Positions 9,953 to 20,852 of a stretch of DNA of 64,000 nt are shown here, piece by piece. A program made the position numbers and the translations under genes. Each line of letters begins with the position of its first letter. Position 1 is the stretch's first letter. The DNA is taken from contig JAEKKN010000037.1 of assembly GCA_019510305.1 (NCBI GenBank), forward strand, positions 17,731-81,730, written 5' to 3'. Origin of the DNA: Microbacterium sp. (GTDB lineage Bacteria > Actinomycetota > Actinomycetes > Actinomycetales > Microbacteriaceae). The notes beneath the pieces were generated by a model. That model saw only the letters and a list, made by a program, of their open reading frames with translations, did not search any database and had not been told where the DNA came from.

Positions 9953-10932
9953 ATGTCCCTCATGCTACCGTCCGAGTCGCCCACGGCCCGGAGCATCGTC
10001 GGGGTGGCGGGCGACCTGTTCGCCGCTCTCCGCGGCGAATCCGCGACGCTGCCGCGGGCGGAGTCCGTCGTGCTCGTCCTGATCGACGGCCTCGGGGCGA
10101 TCAGCCTGCGCGCGCATGCGGGTCACGCCCGGGCGCTGACGGCAGGCATGGCGAAGAAGGACGTCGCCTCCTCGGTGTTCCCGTCGACCACGGCCGCGGC
10201 TCTGACGAGCATCCTGACCGGTGTGTGGCCGGGCGAGCACGGACTCGTCGGTTACAGCGTGCTGGACCGCTCTCGAGGCGTCCTCGTCAACCAGCTCTCC
10301 GGATGGGAGAGCTCCGGCGTCGATCCCGCGTCCTGGCAGGTCGCGCCCACGGTTTTCGAGCAGGCGGCAGCCGACGGACGCCCCGTGTTCGCGGTGGGCG
10401 TCGCCGCCTATGCAAGGCCGGCCACAGACACGGAATCGCGTCCCGCCAGTGGGTGTCGGCACTGGAGGACGTCGACGCCGCCCTGACGCGCCGTGTTCCT
10501 CCCGGCGTCGGGGTGATCGTCACCTCCGACCACGGGATGGTCGACGTACCGGGGCACAAGCAGGTGGTGCTCGAGTCCGAGCATCTCGTCAGCGTGAGCA
10601 GCATCGGCGGCGAGCCGCGCATGCTGCACGTGTATCTCGACCCCGACGTCGATGCCGCCGAGATACTCTCGCGCTGGCGACGAGATCTCGACGGCGCCGC
10701 CGACGTGGGAGGCCGTGCCGAGACGATCGCGTCGGGTCTGTTCGGCCCGACGGTGACGGAAGCTGCGGCGTCACGGATCGGCGACCTGCTGGTCGTCGCG
10801 CGGGGTAACGGAGCGGTGTACGACGGCACGGCGGCTGATCAGCGCAGCCGCGGCATGGTCGGCCAGCACGGTGGTCTCACACCGGAGGAACGACAGGTGC
10901 CGTTGCTGCGATTCGGGGCGTTCGCCCGCTGA
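9953..10932 (+). pseudogene. alkaline phosphatase-superfamily phosphodiesterase, broken by an internal deletion/frameshift
   Basis: The N-terminal part (frame from 9953) has VLVLIDGLGAISL and FPSTTAAALTSILTG, the metal-binding Asp and nucleophile Thr of nucleotide pyrophosphatase-type enzymes. The frame runs to AAYA at about 10413 and then departs into unrelated codons, stopping at 10486. Just there another frame resumes the family sequence: KAGHRHGIASRQWVSALE, TSDHGMVDV and GQHGGLTPEE, to the TGA at 10932. The segment between, normally 40-60 residues holding the PExD metal motif, is missing. The best explanation is a deletion with its junction at about 10413/10414 that also shifted the frame. 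A sequencing error would change the frame but not remove the segment. A -10-like CAGACT lies 7 nt before ATG 9953. Confidence 0.8.
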
Positions 10933-10985
10933 GCCGCCGTCGCTCGGTCTGTCGCCGAGGTGCGGCAGTCACTCGAACGCGACGG

Positions 10986-12020
10986 TCACTCGTCGGTGCG
11001 CGCCCCGAAGACGATCTCGTCCCACGACGGCATCGCGTTGCGACGACGACGGCGACCGTTGTCCGGTGCAGGCTCGGGAGCGGGCGGAGGCTGCTCCTCG
11101 TCGTCCTGATCGTTCTCCAGCGCGTCGAACAGGGCGATCGGGCTGGAGTCTTCCGCCTCGACGTCGTCATCGAGATCGATGATGGGGGAACTCTCGCGCT
11201 GGCCACGCCGGCGTCGCAGGGCCTCGAGCAGGTCGGCGGTTTCAGGGCTGGTCGTCTGAGACTCAGGAGCGCGTTTGATGGCGGCATCCTGCACAGCCGA
11301 TGCCGATCTCTCCGGCAACGAGGGATCCTCGATCTCGGCTTCGGGTGTCGGCACCAGACGCGGACCGAAGGCGCCGGAATCGAAACGGCTGTCGTCCTTG
11401 TACGGGGATGCTGTGCGCTCGGCCTCAACCGCGCGCAGCCGAGGGATGAGACCTTCGGGCAGCGACCCCTGCCTCGAGAGCTGGGTGGCGTCGGCGTTCA
11501 GCGGCGCGAGTGCGCTACGGCGGGGATCGAAGCTCCATCGTGCGTCATGTTCGACCTCGTTCGCGGTGAACTCGAGCTTGATGATCCATCCGCTTTCGTC
11601 CTTCCAGCTCGCCCAGCGCTCCGCCGTCGCCTCGAGATCGGCGAGCTTGGCTCGGATCGCCGTCCCGAAGGTGGGCTGTGCGTCGGGTTCGACCTCGCTG
11701 CCGATGAGAACAGGGACGGCGAGGGCCTGTCCGATGATGTGCTCGCGCTCGGCGAGGACCGGACCCTCGAAGCGGATGACGTCGTCGACGCCGATGCCGA
11801 GGAGTTCGGCGACCTCGGGAGCCGTGAGTCCGGCGCGGATCTGCGCCTGGATGTCGCGCGGGCTGGCCGCGAGTTTCTGCACGACCGGCTCGCCCTGGCG
11901 TGTCGCGCGACGGATCTCGCGGTGCAGCACGTCGTCGATGGGCAGCGCGAAACGCGCGCCGGATTCGGTCGCGAGTACGAGGACTCCTGCTTCAGTGCCG
12001 ACGATGGTGACGTTTTCCAT
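10986..12020 (-). CDS. sepH: SepH-like septation protein (DUF3071)
   Basis: 344 aa starting MENVTIVGTEAGVLVL. The conserved N-terminal domain (about 1-170) contains a helix-turn-helix (LTAPEVAELLGIGVDDVIRFE) and the DUF3071 fold. The C-terminal 170 residues are Asp/Glu/Pro/Arg rich and low in complexity, ending RRRRRNAMPSWDEIVFG, the short conserved C-terminal motif of the family. In Streptomyces and mycobacteria SepH binds FtsZ and promotes early division. A longer reading frame continues upstream to a TTG at 12155, but conservation begins at ATG 12020, which has a GAGGGG ribosome-binding site. Confidence 0.92.
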   Translation of the reverse strand: MENVTIVGTEAGVLVLATESGARFALPIDDVLHREIRRATRQGEPVVQKLAASPRDIQAQIRAGLTAPEVAELLGIGVDDVIRFEGPVLAEREHIIGQALAVPVLIGSEVEPDAQPTFGTAIRAKLADLEATAERWASWKDESGWIIKLEFTANEVEHDARWSFDPRRSALAPLNADATQLSRQGSLPEGLIPRLRAVEAERTASPYKDDSRFDSGAFGPRLVPTPEAEIEDPSLPERSASAVQDAAIKRAPESQTTSPETADLLEALRRRRGQRESSPIIDLDDDVEAEDSSPIALFDALENDQDDEEQPPPAPEPAPDNGRRRRRNAMPSWDEIVFGARTDE

Positions 12021-12221
12021 GCGAATGCCCCTCAGGAATGGGTGTTCGCCCATGGTGTCACGCCGGTTCCACAGCAGGCGGGAATACCCTGGGCGTGCCG
12101 TCAGTTTGCTCAGTCGCACGAGGCGACATTTGCGAAATCTCTCGCGGTCGTGCAAACTATGGCCGCCGAACCCTGCGGCACAACTCCCACCACTCGCACC
12201 ATGAAAGTGGAGAACTACCCC

Positions 12222-12515
12222 ATGGCAACCGATTACGACGCTCCCCGAAAGAGTGAAGACGACTCCGAGTCGATCGAAGCCCTCAAGGAGCGTGTGCCGG
12301 ACAAGCTGTCAGGCTCGTCCGGCGATGAGGACTCGGACAACCCGTCCAGCTTCGACCTTCCCGGTGCCGATCTGTCCGATCTCGAGCTCGATGTCGTCGT
12401 GCTGCCCGCGCAGGATGACGAGTTCACCTGCATGAGCTGCTTCCTGGTGAAGCACCGCTCTCAGCTCGACCACGAGGGCTCGTCCGGCCCGATCTGCAAG
12501 GAGTGCGCTGCCTGA
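12222..12515 (+). CDS. DUF4193 zinc-ribbon protein
   Basis: 97 aa. The N-terminal half is acidic and probably disordered. The C-terminal half has FTCMSC (Cys70, Cys73) and ICKEC (Cys92, Cys95), four ligands for one zinc ion. This family is nearly universal in actinobacteria and lies next to sepH, DUF3093 and dut, as here. The function is unknown. ATG 12222 is preceded by GGAG at a good distance; an in-frame ATG at 12201 would add MKVENYP and seems less likely. Confidence 0.88.
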   Translation: MATDYDAPRKSEDDSESIEALKERVPDKLSGSSGDEDSDNPSSFDLPGADLSDLELDVVVLPAQDDEFTCMSCFLVKHRSQLDHEGSSGPICKECAA

Positions 12516-12537
12516 CCGCAGCGTCGATACACGCGTC

Positions 12538-12569
12538 ACGCGCCCAGGACCTCACGGTTCCGGGCGCGT
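12538..12569 (+). terminator. hairpin after the DUF4193 gene
   Basis: acgcgccc (12538-12545) pairs with gggcgcgt (12562-12569) around a 16-nt loop that can itself pair (gacc/ggtt). It lies 23 bp after the DUF4193 stop, between it and the convergent DUF3093 gene. No T-run. Confidence 0.45.
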
Positions 12570-12607
12570 CGTCGTATCCGGGCGCACTCCGAGGGCGAGG
12601 CGCGCGG

Positions 12608-13090
12608 TCAGGAGTCGGCGGACGCCGACTCGCGTGCCGCCCGAACAGCCGCGGCGAGGCGGTCGGGTGTGCGAGACGAAATGGTCCACGACTCGACGGG
12701 ATCGTCTTCGTCGGTGTTCGGCACGACGATCAGTCCGTCGATCCCGCCGCGGATCAGGTGCCAGCCCCGCGCGGGCAGTCGCGGACCGCGCGCCTGCCGC
12801 GCCTCGTCTCCCGTGAGCACCTCGGGTTCGCCGAGGAATCTCGCGTCGATGTGGGCGCGTCCGGCGCGCAGCACGGAGCCGTCCACCGCCACCACGGGGG
12901 TGAGCCAGACGAACATCGCCACGAGGGCTGCGGAGACCGCGCCCCCTGCGACCAGGGCGATCGTTGAGCCGACTGGCGCGAATACGAGCGACACCATGGG
13001 GCCGGCGAGTGCGACGGTCACCAGAAGCCGGAGGCTCGGCGACAGCCGTTCGCGATACTGCGGACGTGTCTCAGCGGTGCGGTTCTGCAT
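12608..13090 (-). CDS. DUF3093 family membrane protein
   Basis: 160 aa. Two hydrophobic segments, about residues 20-42 and 44-65, are followed by a soluble domain with LTPVVAVDGSVLRAGRAHI and ARGWHLIRGGIDGLIVVP, the DUF3093 pattern. Role unknown; it is a standard member of the sepH-DUF4193-DUF3093-dut block. It diverges from dut with 12 bp between the start codons used here; an in-frame ATG at 13099 would add three residues. Confidence 0.86.
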   Translation of the reverse strand: MQNRTAETRPQYRERLSPSLRLLVTVALAGPMVSLVFAPVGSTIALVAGGAVSAALVAMFVWLTPVVAVDGSVLRAGRAHIDARFLGEPEVLTGDEARQARGPRLPARGWHLIRGGIDGLIVVPNTDEDDPVESWTISSRTPDRLAAAVRAARESASADS

Positions 13091-13096
13091 TAGCCT
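13091..13096 (+). promoter_or_regulatory. -10 element TAGCCT of dut, leaderless start
   Basis: TAGCCT is followed by exactly 6 nt and then GTG 13103, so the predicted transcription start is the first base of the start codon. The same 6-nt spacing recurs at other genes in the window. Confidence 0.55.
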
Positions 13097-13102
13097 CATG
13101 GG

Positions 13103-13570
13103 GTGACTGAATCGGTTGACGTCCCCATTATCGCCCCTGTGCTCGATGGACTCGCTGTCGTGCCCGGTTACGCGCACCCCGGCGATGCAGGCGCCGACCT
13201 CGTCGCAGCCGTCGCCGTGCACCTCGAGCCGGGGGAGCGCGCGCTGGTCGAGACCGGAGTCCGCATCGCTCTGCCTGAGGGCTTCGCGGCCTTCGTGGTG
13301 CCGCGCAGCGGCCTGGCCGCCAAGCACGGCATCTCGATCGTGAACTCGCCCGGGACCGTCGACGCGGGGTATCGCGGAGAGATCAAAGTGAGTCTGATCA
13401 ACACCGATACCCGCAGCGCGTACGATGTCGCCGTCGGCGATCGCATCGCCCAGCTGATCATCATGCCGGTCACCCGAGCGACGTTCATCCCCGTCGAGGA
13501 GCTCCCCGAGAGCACCCGCGGCGAGGGCGGATTCGGGTCCACCGGATATCAGGCAGCACCCCACCAGTAA
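13103..13570 (+). CDS. dut: deoxyuridine 5'-triphosphate nucleotidohydrolase
   Basis: 155 aa, trimeric dUTPase. All five motifs are present: GDAGADL, PRSGLAAKHG, GTVDAGYRGEI (catalytic Asp and uracil-specific loop), DRIAQLII and the flexible C-terminal RGEGGFGSTG. It hydrolyses dUTP to dUMP and pyrophosphate, keeping uracil out of DNA and feeding dTMP synthesis. GTG start, probably leaderless. The following DUF3710 and DUF3159 genes are so close (18 bp gap, then a 4-bp overlap) that they form one operon. Confidence 0.97.
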   Translation: MTESVDVPIIAPVLDGLAVVPGYAHPGDAGADLVAAVAVHLEPGERALVETGVRIALPEGFAAFVVPRSGLAAKHGISIVNSPGTVDAGYRGEIKVSLINTDTRSAYDVAVGDRIAQLIIMPVTRATFIPVEELPESTRGEGGFGSTGYQAAPHQ

Positions 13571-13588
13571 CGAAGCAGGACAAGGCTG

Positions 13589-14176
13589 ATGACTGACAAC
13601 AACGCCACACCCTCGAAGTCGGCACCGCACAACCGTGCGACAGAAGGGCCGTTGGACGACTCCGAGGCGAACCCGGTCCGCCCGTACATCGATCTCGGCG
13701 GCATCAAGATCCTGCCGCGCGAGGGTCTCAACCTGCGCCTCGAGGTCGAGGAGCAGACCAAGCGCATCGTCGCCGTCGGACTCGACTACGCCGACTCCTC
13801 GCTGCAGGTGCAGCCGTTCGCGGCGCCGCGCTCCGGCGGCCTGTGGGACGAGACGCGCGTGCAGCTGCGCGACCAGGTCAAAGCTCAGGGCGGCCGCGTC
13901 GAGGAGCGCGAGGGGCCACTGGGCAAAGAGCTGCTGGCCGAGGTGCCCGCCGCGGCCAGTGAAGGATCCGAACTGCGGCTCGCCCGCTTCGTCGGCGTCG
14001 ATGGGCCGCGGTGGTTCCTGCGCGGCGTGATCGGCGGCGCCGCAGCATCCGATCTCGAAGCGGCGGCCAAGGTCGAGGACCTGTTCCGGTCGATCGTCGT
14101 CGTCCGCGGCGGCGCCCCGATGCCGCCCCGTGATCTGATCCCTCTGAAGATGCCGGCGACGCCGGGCTCAGCGTGA
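13589..14176 (+). CDS. DUF3710 family protein
   Basis: 195 aa, soluble. A charged N-terminus (about 1-35) precedes the conserved VRPYIDLGGIKILPREGLNLRLEV and the later LRLARFVGVDGPRWFLRGVIGG and DLFRSIVVVRGGAPMPPRDLIPL. These patterns match DUF3710, an actinobacterial family found directly after dut. No enzymatic motif is visible. It overlaps the next gene by 4 bp (14173-14176). Confidence 0.88.
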   Translation: MTDNNATPSKSAPHNRATEGPLDDSEANPVRPYIDLGGIKILPREGLNLRLEVEEQTKRIVAVGLDYADSSLQVQPFAAPRSGGLWDETRVQLRDQVKAQGGRVEEREGPLGKELLAEVPAAASEGSELRLARFVGVDGPRWFLRGVIGGAAASDLEAAAKVEDLFRSIVVVRGGAPMPPRDLIPLKMPATPGSA

Positions 14177-14904
14177 GCACCCCTGATCCCGACGCCGAGC
14201 GCGAACCGTCCGCTTCTGAGATCTTCGGAGCGGCCCTCGGCGGCGCTGCTCGCAAGGCGGGCATCGACCCCGACGCCGACGTCTCGACGGGCCAGATGGT
14301 CTGGGGCGTCATCGGCGGCTGGCGGGGGATCGTGGAGTCGGTGCTGCCGCTGCTCGCTTTCATCGTCACGTACACCGTCAGCAGCAACCTGGTTCTGGCC
14401 CTGATCCTGTCCGTGGGTTCCGCGGCGATTTTCACGATCGTCCGCCTGCTGATGAAATCGCCGCCGGTCGCAGCGCTCTCCGGCCTGGTCGCCGCGGTCA
14501 TCGCCGCGGGACTGCCCCTGTTCACCGGCCGTGCCGCCGATCAGTTCGTCATCGGGTTCATCACCAACATCGCCTACGGCACCGCATTCCTCGTGTCGGC
14601 CGCCGTGCGCTGGCCGCTGATCGGCGTCGTCGTCGGATTCCTGATGGGCGAGGGCGTCTCCTGGCGTGCGGATCCGCGCAAGCGCAGGACCTTCTTCTGG
14701 CTCTCGGTGGCGTGGGCCCTGCTGTTCCTCGCTCGCCTCGGCGTGCAGCTGCCCTTCTACTTCTCCGGTGACGTGGCGACTCTCGGCACCGTGAAGATCA
14801 TCATGGGCATCCCGTTCTTCGCGGTGCTCCTCGCGACCACCTGGGTCGTCGCCCGGCGGCTCTATCCGCGCGAGTCGGATGCCGGAGCTGCGTCTGGCTC
14901 GTGA
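14173..14904 (+). CDS. DUF3159 family membrane protein
   Basis: 243 aa with about six hydrophobic segments between residues 45 and 235 (for example SVLPLLAFIVTYTVSSNLVL and FITNIAYGTAFLVSAAV), so an integral membrane protein. The order dut-DUF3710-DUF3159 is conserved in actinobacteria. The function is unknown; a transport role is only a guess. GTG start inside the end of the DUF3710 gene. Confidence 0.85.
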   Translation: MSTPDPDAEREPSASEIFGAALGGAARKAGIDPDADVSTGQMVWGVIGGWRGIVESVLPLLAFIVTYTVSSNLVLALILSVGSAAIFTIVRLLMKSPPVAALSGLVAAVIAAGLPLFTGRAADQFVIGFITNIAYGTAFLVSAAVRWPLIGVVVGFLMGEGVSWRADPRKRRTFFWLSVAWALLFLARLGVQLPFYFSGDVATLGTVKIIMGIPFFAVLLATTWVVARRLYPRESDAGAASGS

Positions 14905-14907
14905 TAG

Positions 14908-14931
14908 ATTTATCTTGATATCAAGATAAAT
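14908..14931. promoter_or_regulatory. perfect 24-bp AT-rich palindrome upstream of acnA, probable operator
   Basis: The left arm atttatcttgat is followed immediately by its exact reverse complement. The site is strikingly AT-rich (20 of 24) in a high-GC region and lies 126 bp before the acnA start and 3 bp after the DUF3159 stop. Perfect palindromes of this size with a TCTTGA half-site resemble MarR-family operators. In Streptomyces the PecS/MarR-type regulator TamR acts on the aconitase promoter, so a homologue is a reasonable but untested candidate. Confidence 0.65.
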
Positions 14932-15057
14932 TGCAGGCTTCCGCCCACGGCGCTGCGGGAGCAGACTGGTTAGGTCTGCCTTGCTAGCCGACCGGGCTCG
15001 CTGGCGAGCAAGATGGAGGCGCCTGTCGCTCCCATCCGAATAGAAGGAGACGGATTC

Positions 15058-17892
<2,835 letters not shown>

Positions 17893-17908
17893 TCAGCGTC
17901 GCACCTCA

Positions 17909-17943
17909 GCGCCCCATCCGGCTCCGGCCGGGTGGGGCGCTTT
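17909..17943 (+). terminator. rho-independent terminator of acnA
   Basis: gcgcccca (17909-17916) pairs with tggggcgc (17933-17940), with further ccgg/ccgg pairing in the loop, followed by TTT. It lies 16 bp after the stop codon. Confidence 0.8.
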
Positions 17944-18070
17944 CCATCGGCCCGGACCGGTCGTCCGGACGACCGCGCTCACGGAGGATTCCCGGGGCGG
18001 CGCGATAGGATCGCAGAGGCGCCCGAACCGGAACTCGGATGCCGCGCACGGAGCCTGTGAGGAGGCGCAG

Positions 18071-20011
18071 ATGCCCATTCTTCCGAGCATCTCAGGTCCC
18101 CGAGATCTGGACGGACTGTCCACAGACCAGCTGACCGAGCTCGCCGGAGAGATCCGCGAGTTCCTCGTCGAGAACGTCTCCCGCACGGGCGGACACCTCG
18201 GTCCCAACCTCGGCGTGGTGGAGCTGACGATCGCCCTGCACCGCGTGTTCTCGTCGCCGGACGATCCGTTCATCTTCGACACCGGCCACCAGTCGTACGT
18301 GCACAAGCTCCTCACCGGTCGTCAGGACTTCTCAGCTCTGCGAGTGCGTGGCGGCCTCGCCGGGTACCCGCAGCGCAGCGAAAGTCCTCATGACGTCGTG
18401 GAGTCCTCGCACGCGTCGAGTTCGCTGAGCTGGGCCGACGGCATCAGCCGCGCTCTCACCGCGACAGGGCGCGCAGATCGGCACGTCGTCGCGGTGGTCG
18501 GCGACGGCGCCCTCACCGGCGGCATGACGTGGGAGGCGCTCAACAACATCTCCGACGACAACGACCGCAATCTGGTGATCGTCGTGAACGACAACGGCCG
18601 CTCCTACGCCCCGACGATCGGCGGCATGTCGCGGTACCTGAACAGAGTGCGCACGGCCGCGGCCTACAAGGACCTGCACCGCAAGTCCGACCGCCTGTTC
18701 CGTGCGTTCGGCCCCGTCGGACGCGCCGTGTTCCGCGGCGTCCGTGGCGGCACGCACGGGTTCCTCTCGCGCTTCACGAACAACGAGGCGCTGTACTCGA
18801 ATCTCGACATCAAGTACCTCGGCCCGGTCGACGGTCACGACCTTCCTGCTCTTCTGGAGACGCTCGAGCTCGCGAAGTCCTACGGCGCCCCAGTGATCGT
18901 GCACGCCATCACGGAGAAGGGCCGCGGCTATCAGCCCGCACGCGACGACGAGGCTGATCAGTTCCATGCCGTCAACCGCATCGACCCCATCACGGGCGAA
19001 CCGCTCTCCAGCAGCGGTCGCGGCTGGACCGACGTGTTCTCCGAGGCGCTCGTCGCCGTGGGAGAGCGCGACCCGAAGGTGATCGCGATGACCGCGGCGA
19101 TGTTGCGTCCCACCGGTCTCGCACCGTTCGCGGAACGATTCCCCGATCGCGTGTACGACGTGGGCATCGCCGAGCAGCATGCCGTCGCATCTGCGGCCGG
19201 TCTCGCCTTCGGCGGCCTGCATCCGGTCGTCGCGCTGTATGCGACCTTCATGAACCGCGCGTTCGACCAGGTCCTCATGGACGTCGCCCTGCATCGCGCG
19301 GGTGTCACCTTCGTCCTCGATCGAGCCGGCGTGACGGGCCCCGACGGCCCGAGTCATCACGGCATGTGGGACCTGGCGATGCTGCAGATCGTGCCGCACA
19401 TCCGCATCGCGGCTCCGCGCGACGGTGCGCGCCTCGCCGAGGCTCTCGACGAGGCCGTGCTGATCGACGACGCGCCCACCGTCATCCGCTTCCCGAAGGG
19501 CGAGGTGGCTGCCGAACTCCCCGCGATCGAGCGCCTGGACGACGGGGTCGACGTGCTCGCCCGCGGCGAGTCTGAAGACGTGCTCATCATCGGCATCGGA
19601 CCGTTCGCCGCGCTCGCGATGGAGGTCGCCGCGAGACTGCGAGCCCAGGGGATCGGCGCAACGGTGATCGACCCTCGCTGGGCGATCCCCGTTCAGCCGT
19701 CCGTCGTCGAGCTCGCCGCTCATCATCGGCTCGTCATCACACTCGAGGACGGCATCCGCGTCGGGGGCATCGGCACGCGTGTGCGCCAGGTGCTCCGCGA
19801 GGCGGGGATCGACACTGCCGTCGACGAGCTCGGTCTTCCTGACGAGTTCATCGACCATGCGTCGCGAGACCAGGTGCTGACGGATGCCGGACTCACCGCT
19901 TCGAAGATCGCGCAGGACGTGGTCGCGCAGGTCCTCGGCACCCGAATCCCGGTCGCGCGCAACGCGGGAGAGACGGGCGCGATCGATCTGCCGCTGCACG
20001 AGCGGCGCTGA
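18071..20011 (+). CDS. dxs: 1-deoxy-D-xylulose-5-phosphate synthase
   Basis: 646 aa. Thiamine-diphosphate site: TGGHLGPNLGVVELT (catalytic His region), GDGALTGGMTWEALNN (Mg-TPP loop) and DVGIAEQHAVASAAG (the Glu that activates TPP). Condenses pyruvate and glyceraldehyde 3-phosphate in the first step of the MEP isoprenoid pathway. The start ATG 18071 has a strong AGGAGG 8 nt upstream. A TAGGAT at 18006-18011 could be the -10, giving a leader of about 53 nt. Frames continuing upstream to 17831 cover only the acnA end and terminator. Confidence 0.96.
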   Translation: MPILPSISGPRDLDGLSTDQLTELAGEIREFLVENVSRTGGHLGPNLGVVELTIALHRVFSSPDDPFIFDTGHQSYVHKLLTGRQDFSALRVRGGLAGYPQRSESPHDVVESSHASSSLSWADGISRALTATGRADRHVVAVVGDGALTGGMTWEALNNISDDNDRNLVIVVNDNGRSYAPTIGGMSRYLNRVRTAAAYKDLHRKSDRLFRAFGPVGRAVFRGVRGGTHGFLSRFTNNEALYSNLDIKYLGPVDGHDLPALLETLELAKSYGAPVIVHAITEKGRGYQPARDDEADQFHAVNRIDPITGEPLSSSGRGWTDVFSEALVAVGERDPKVIAMTAAMLRPTGLAPFAERFPDRVYDVGIAEQHAVASAAGLAFGGLHPVVALYATFMNRAFDQVLMDVALHRAGVTFVLDRAGVTGPDGPSHHGMWDLAMLQIVPHIRIAAPRDGARLAEALDEAVLIDDAPTVIRFPKGEVAAELPAIERLDDGVDVLARGESEDVLIIGIGPFAALAMEVAARLRAQGIGATVIDPRWAIPVQPSVVELAAHHRLVITLEDGIRVGGIGTRVRQVLREAGIDTAVDELGLPDEFIDHASRDQVLTDAGLTASKIAQDVVAQVLGTRIPVARNAGETGAIDLPLHERR

Positions 20012-20019
20012 GCCGATCC

Positions 20020-20715
20020 TCAGTTGAGCGCGTGCAGGGCCGCGACAGCCTGAGCGCCTCGGTCGGCGTCGCGCAGCGCGGTCGAGAGCAGATATCCGTC
20101 GGTCAGAGCGTCACCCGTGACCATCACGCGCACGAGTTCCACGCCGCACGCGCGACGCACCTCATCGGCGCTGGCCGCGATCACCCGCGTGTTGATCTCG
20201 TCGTTGTGCGGCAGCTCTGGGCCGTCCATCCCGCGGATCACGTCTCGCAGGGCGGCCCCGACGATGTTCGAGGCGCGTTCCTTGACGTTCACGACGTCGA
20301 GCTCGAATACGCGCAGATCTCGACCTGTCGGGATCGGCCGCCATTCGAACGAGGCGTGCACGCGGTGCTGATGTCCGCTCGCACCGCTCATCTCACGCGC
20401 GGGCAGGTCGGTCGCCCGGCAGCGCACGTCGATCAGGCGATACCAGTAGAACAGCGGGAAGGCTCCGTGCGATCCCGGGTCGAGCACGACGACTTCGCCG
20501 ACCGCGCCTCCCCGGTTGGTTGGCCGTCGCTGCGGGCGGTTGCGGATGATCGGCTTGCCGTTGCGCGTGCGGATCGCAGCCCAGCCCTCATCGACGGTGA
20601 CGATGAAGAGCTTCAGCATCGCGGGAACGACCAGCAGGATCGTCAGCACCGCCGTCCCGGTCTTCAGCAGACTCGACAGACCTTTGCCGCCCAGCATCGC
20701 GAAGATCATCTCCAT
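20020..20715 (-). CDS. SPFH (band 7) domain membrane protein
   Basis: 231 aa. One N-terminal membrane segment (about 15-35, TAVLTILLVVPAMLKLFIV) precedes VDEGWAAIRTRNGK, the start of a stomatin/prohibitin-like SPFH domain, and ends near residue 225. Such proteins organise membrane microdomains or protease complexes; a precise role cannot be assigned, and no NfeD or FtsH partner is adjacent. The start ATG 20715 (MEMIFAML) is chosen because the open frame upstream to 20781 is not hydrophobic or conserved. It converges with dxs, with 8 bp between stops. Confidence 0.75.
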   Translation of the reverse strand: MEMIFAMLGGKGLSSLLKTGTAVLTILLVVPAMLKLFIVTVDEGWAAIRTRNGKPIIRNRPQRRPTNRGGAVGEVVVLDPGSHGAFPLFYWYRLIDVRCRATDLPAREMSGASGHQHRVHASFEWRPIPTGRDLRVFELDVVNVKERASNIVGAALRDVIRGMDGPELPHNDEINTRVIAASADEVRRACGVELVRVMVTGDALTDGYLLSTALRDADRGAQAVAALHALN

Positions 20716-20852
20716 GACACCACTGTGCCGCCTCGGCGACCCTCCGAGTGCCGTGAAGACGACGCATCCGCCGCTGTTCATGCGCTGTTCCCTCTGCGTT
20801 CCCCGGAACGCCGCAAGGCGGATACGCCGCGGCTCGGAACCGCATCGCGGCC

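Noticed and set aside
15013-15057. Earlier start for acnA.
   Set aside because: The added residues are not conserved, and a good GGAGA ribosome-binding site lies directly before GTG 15058.
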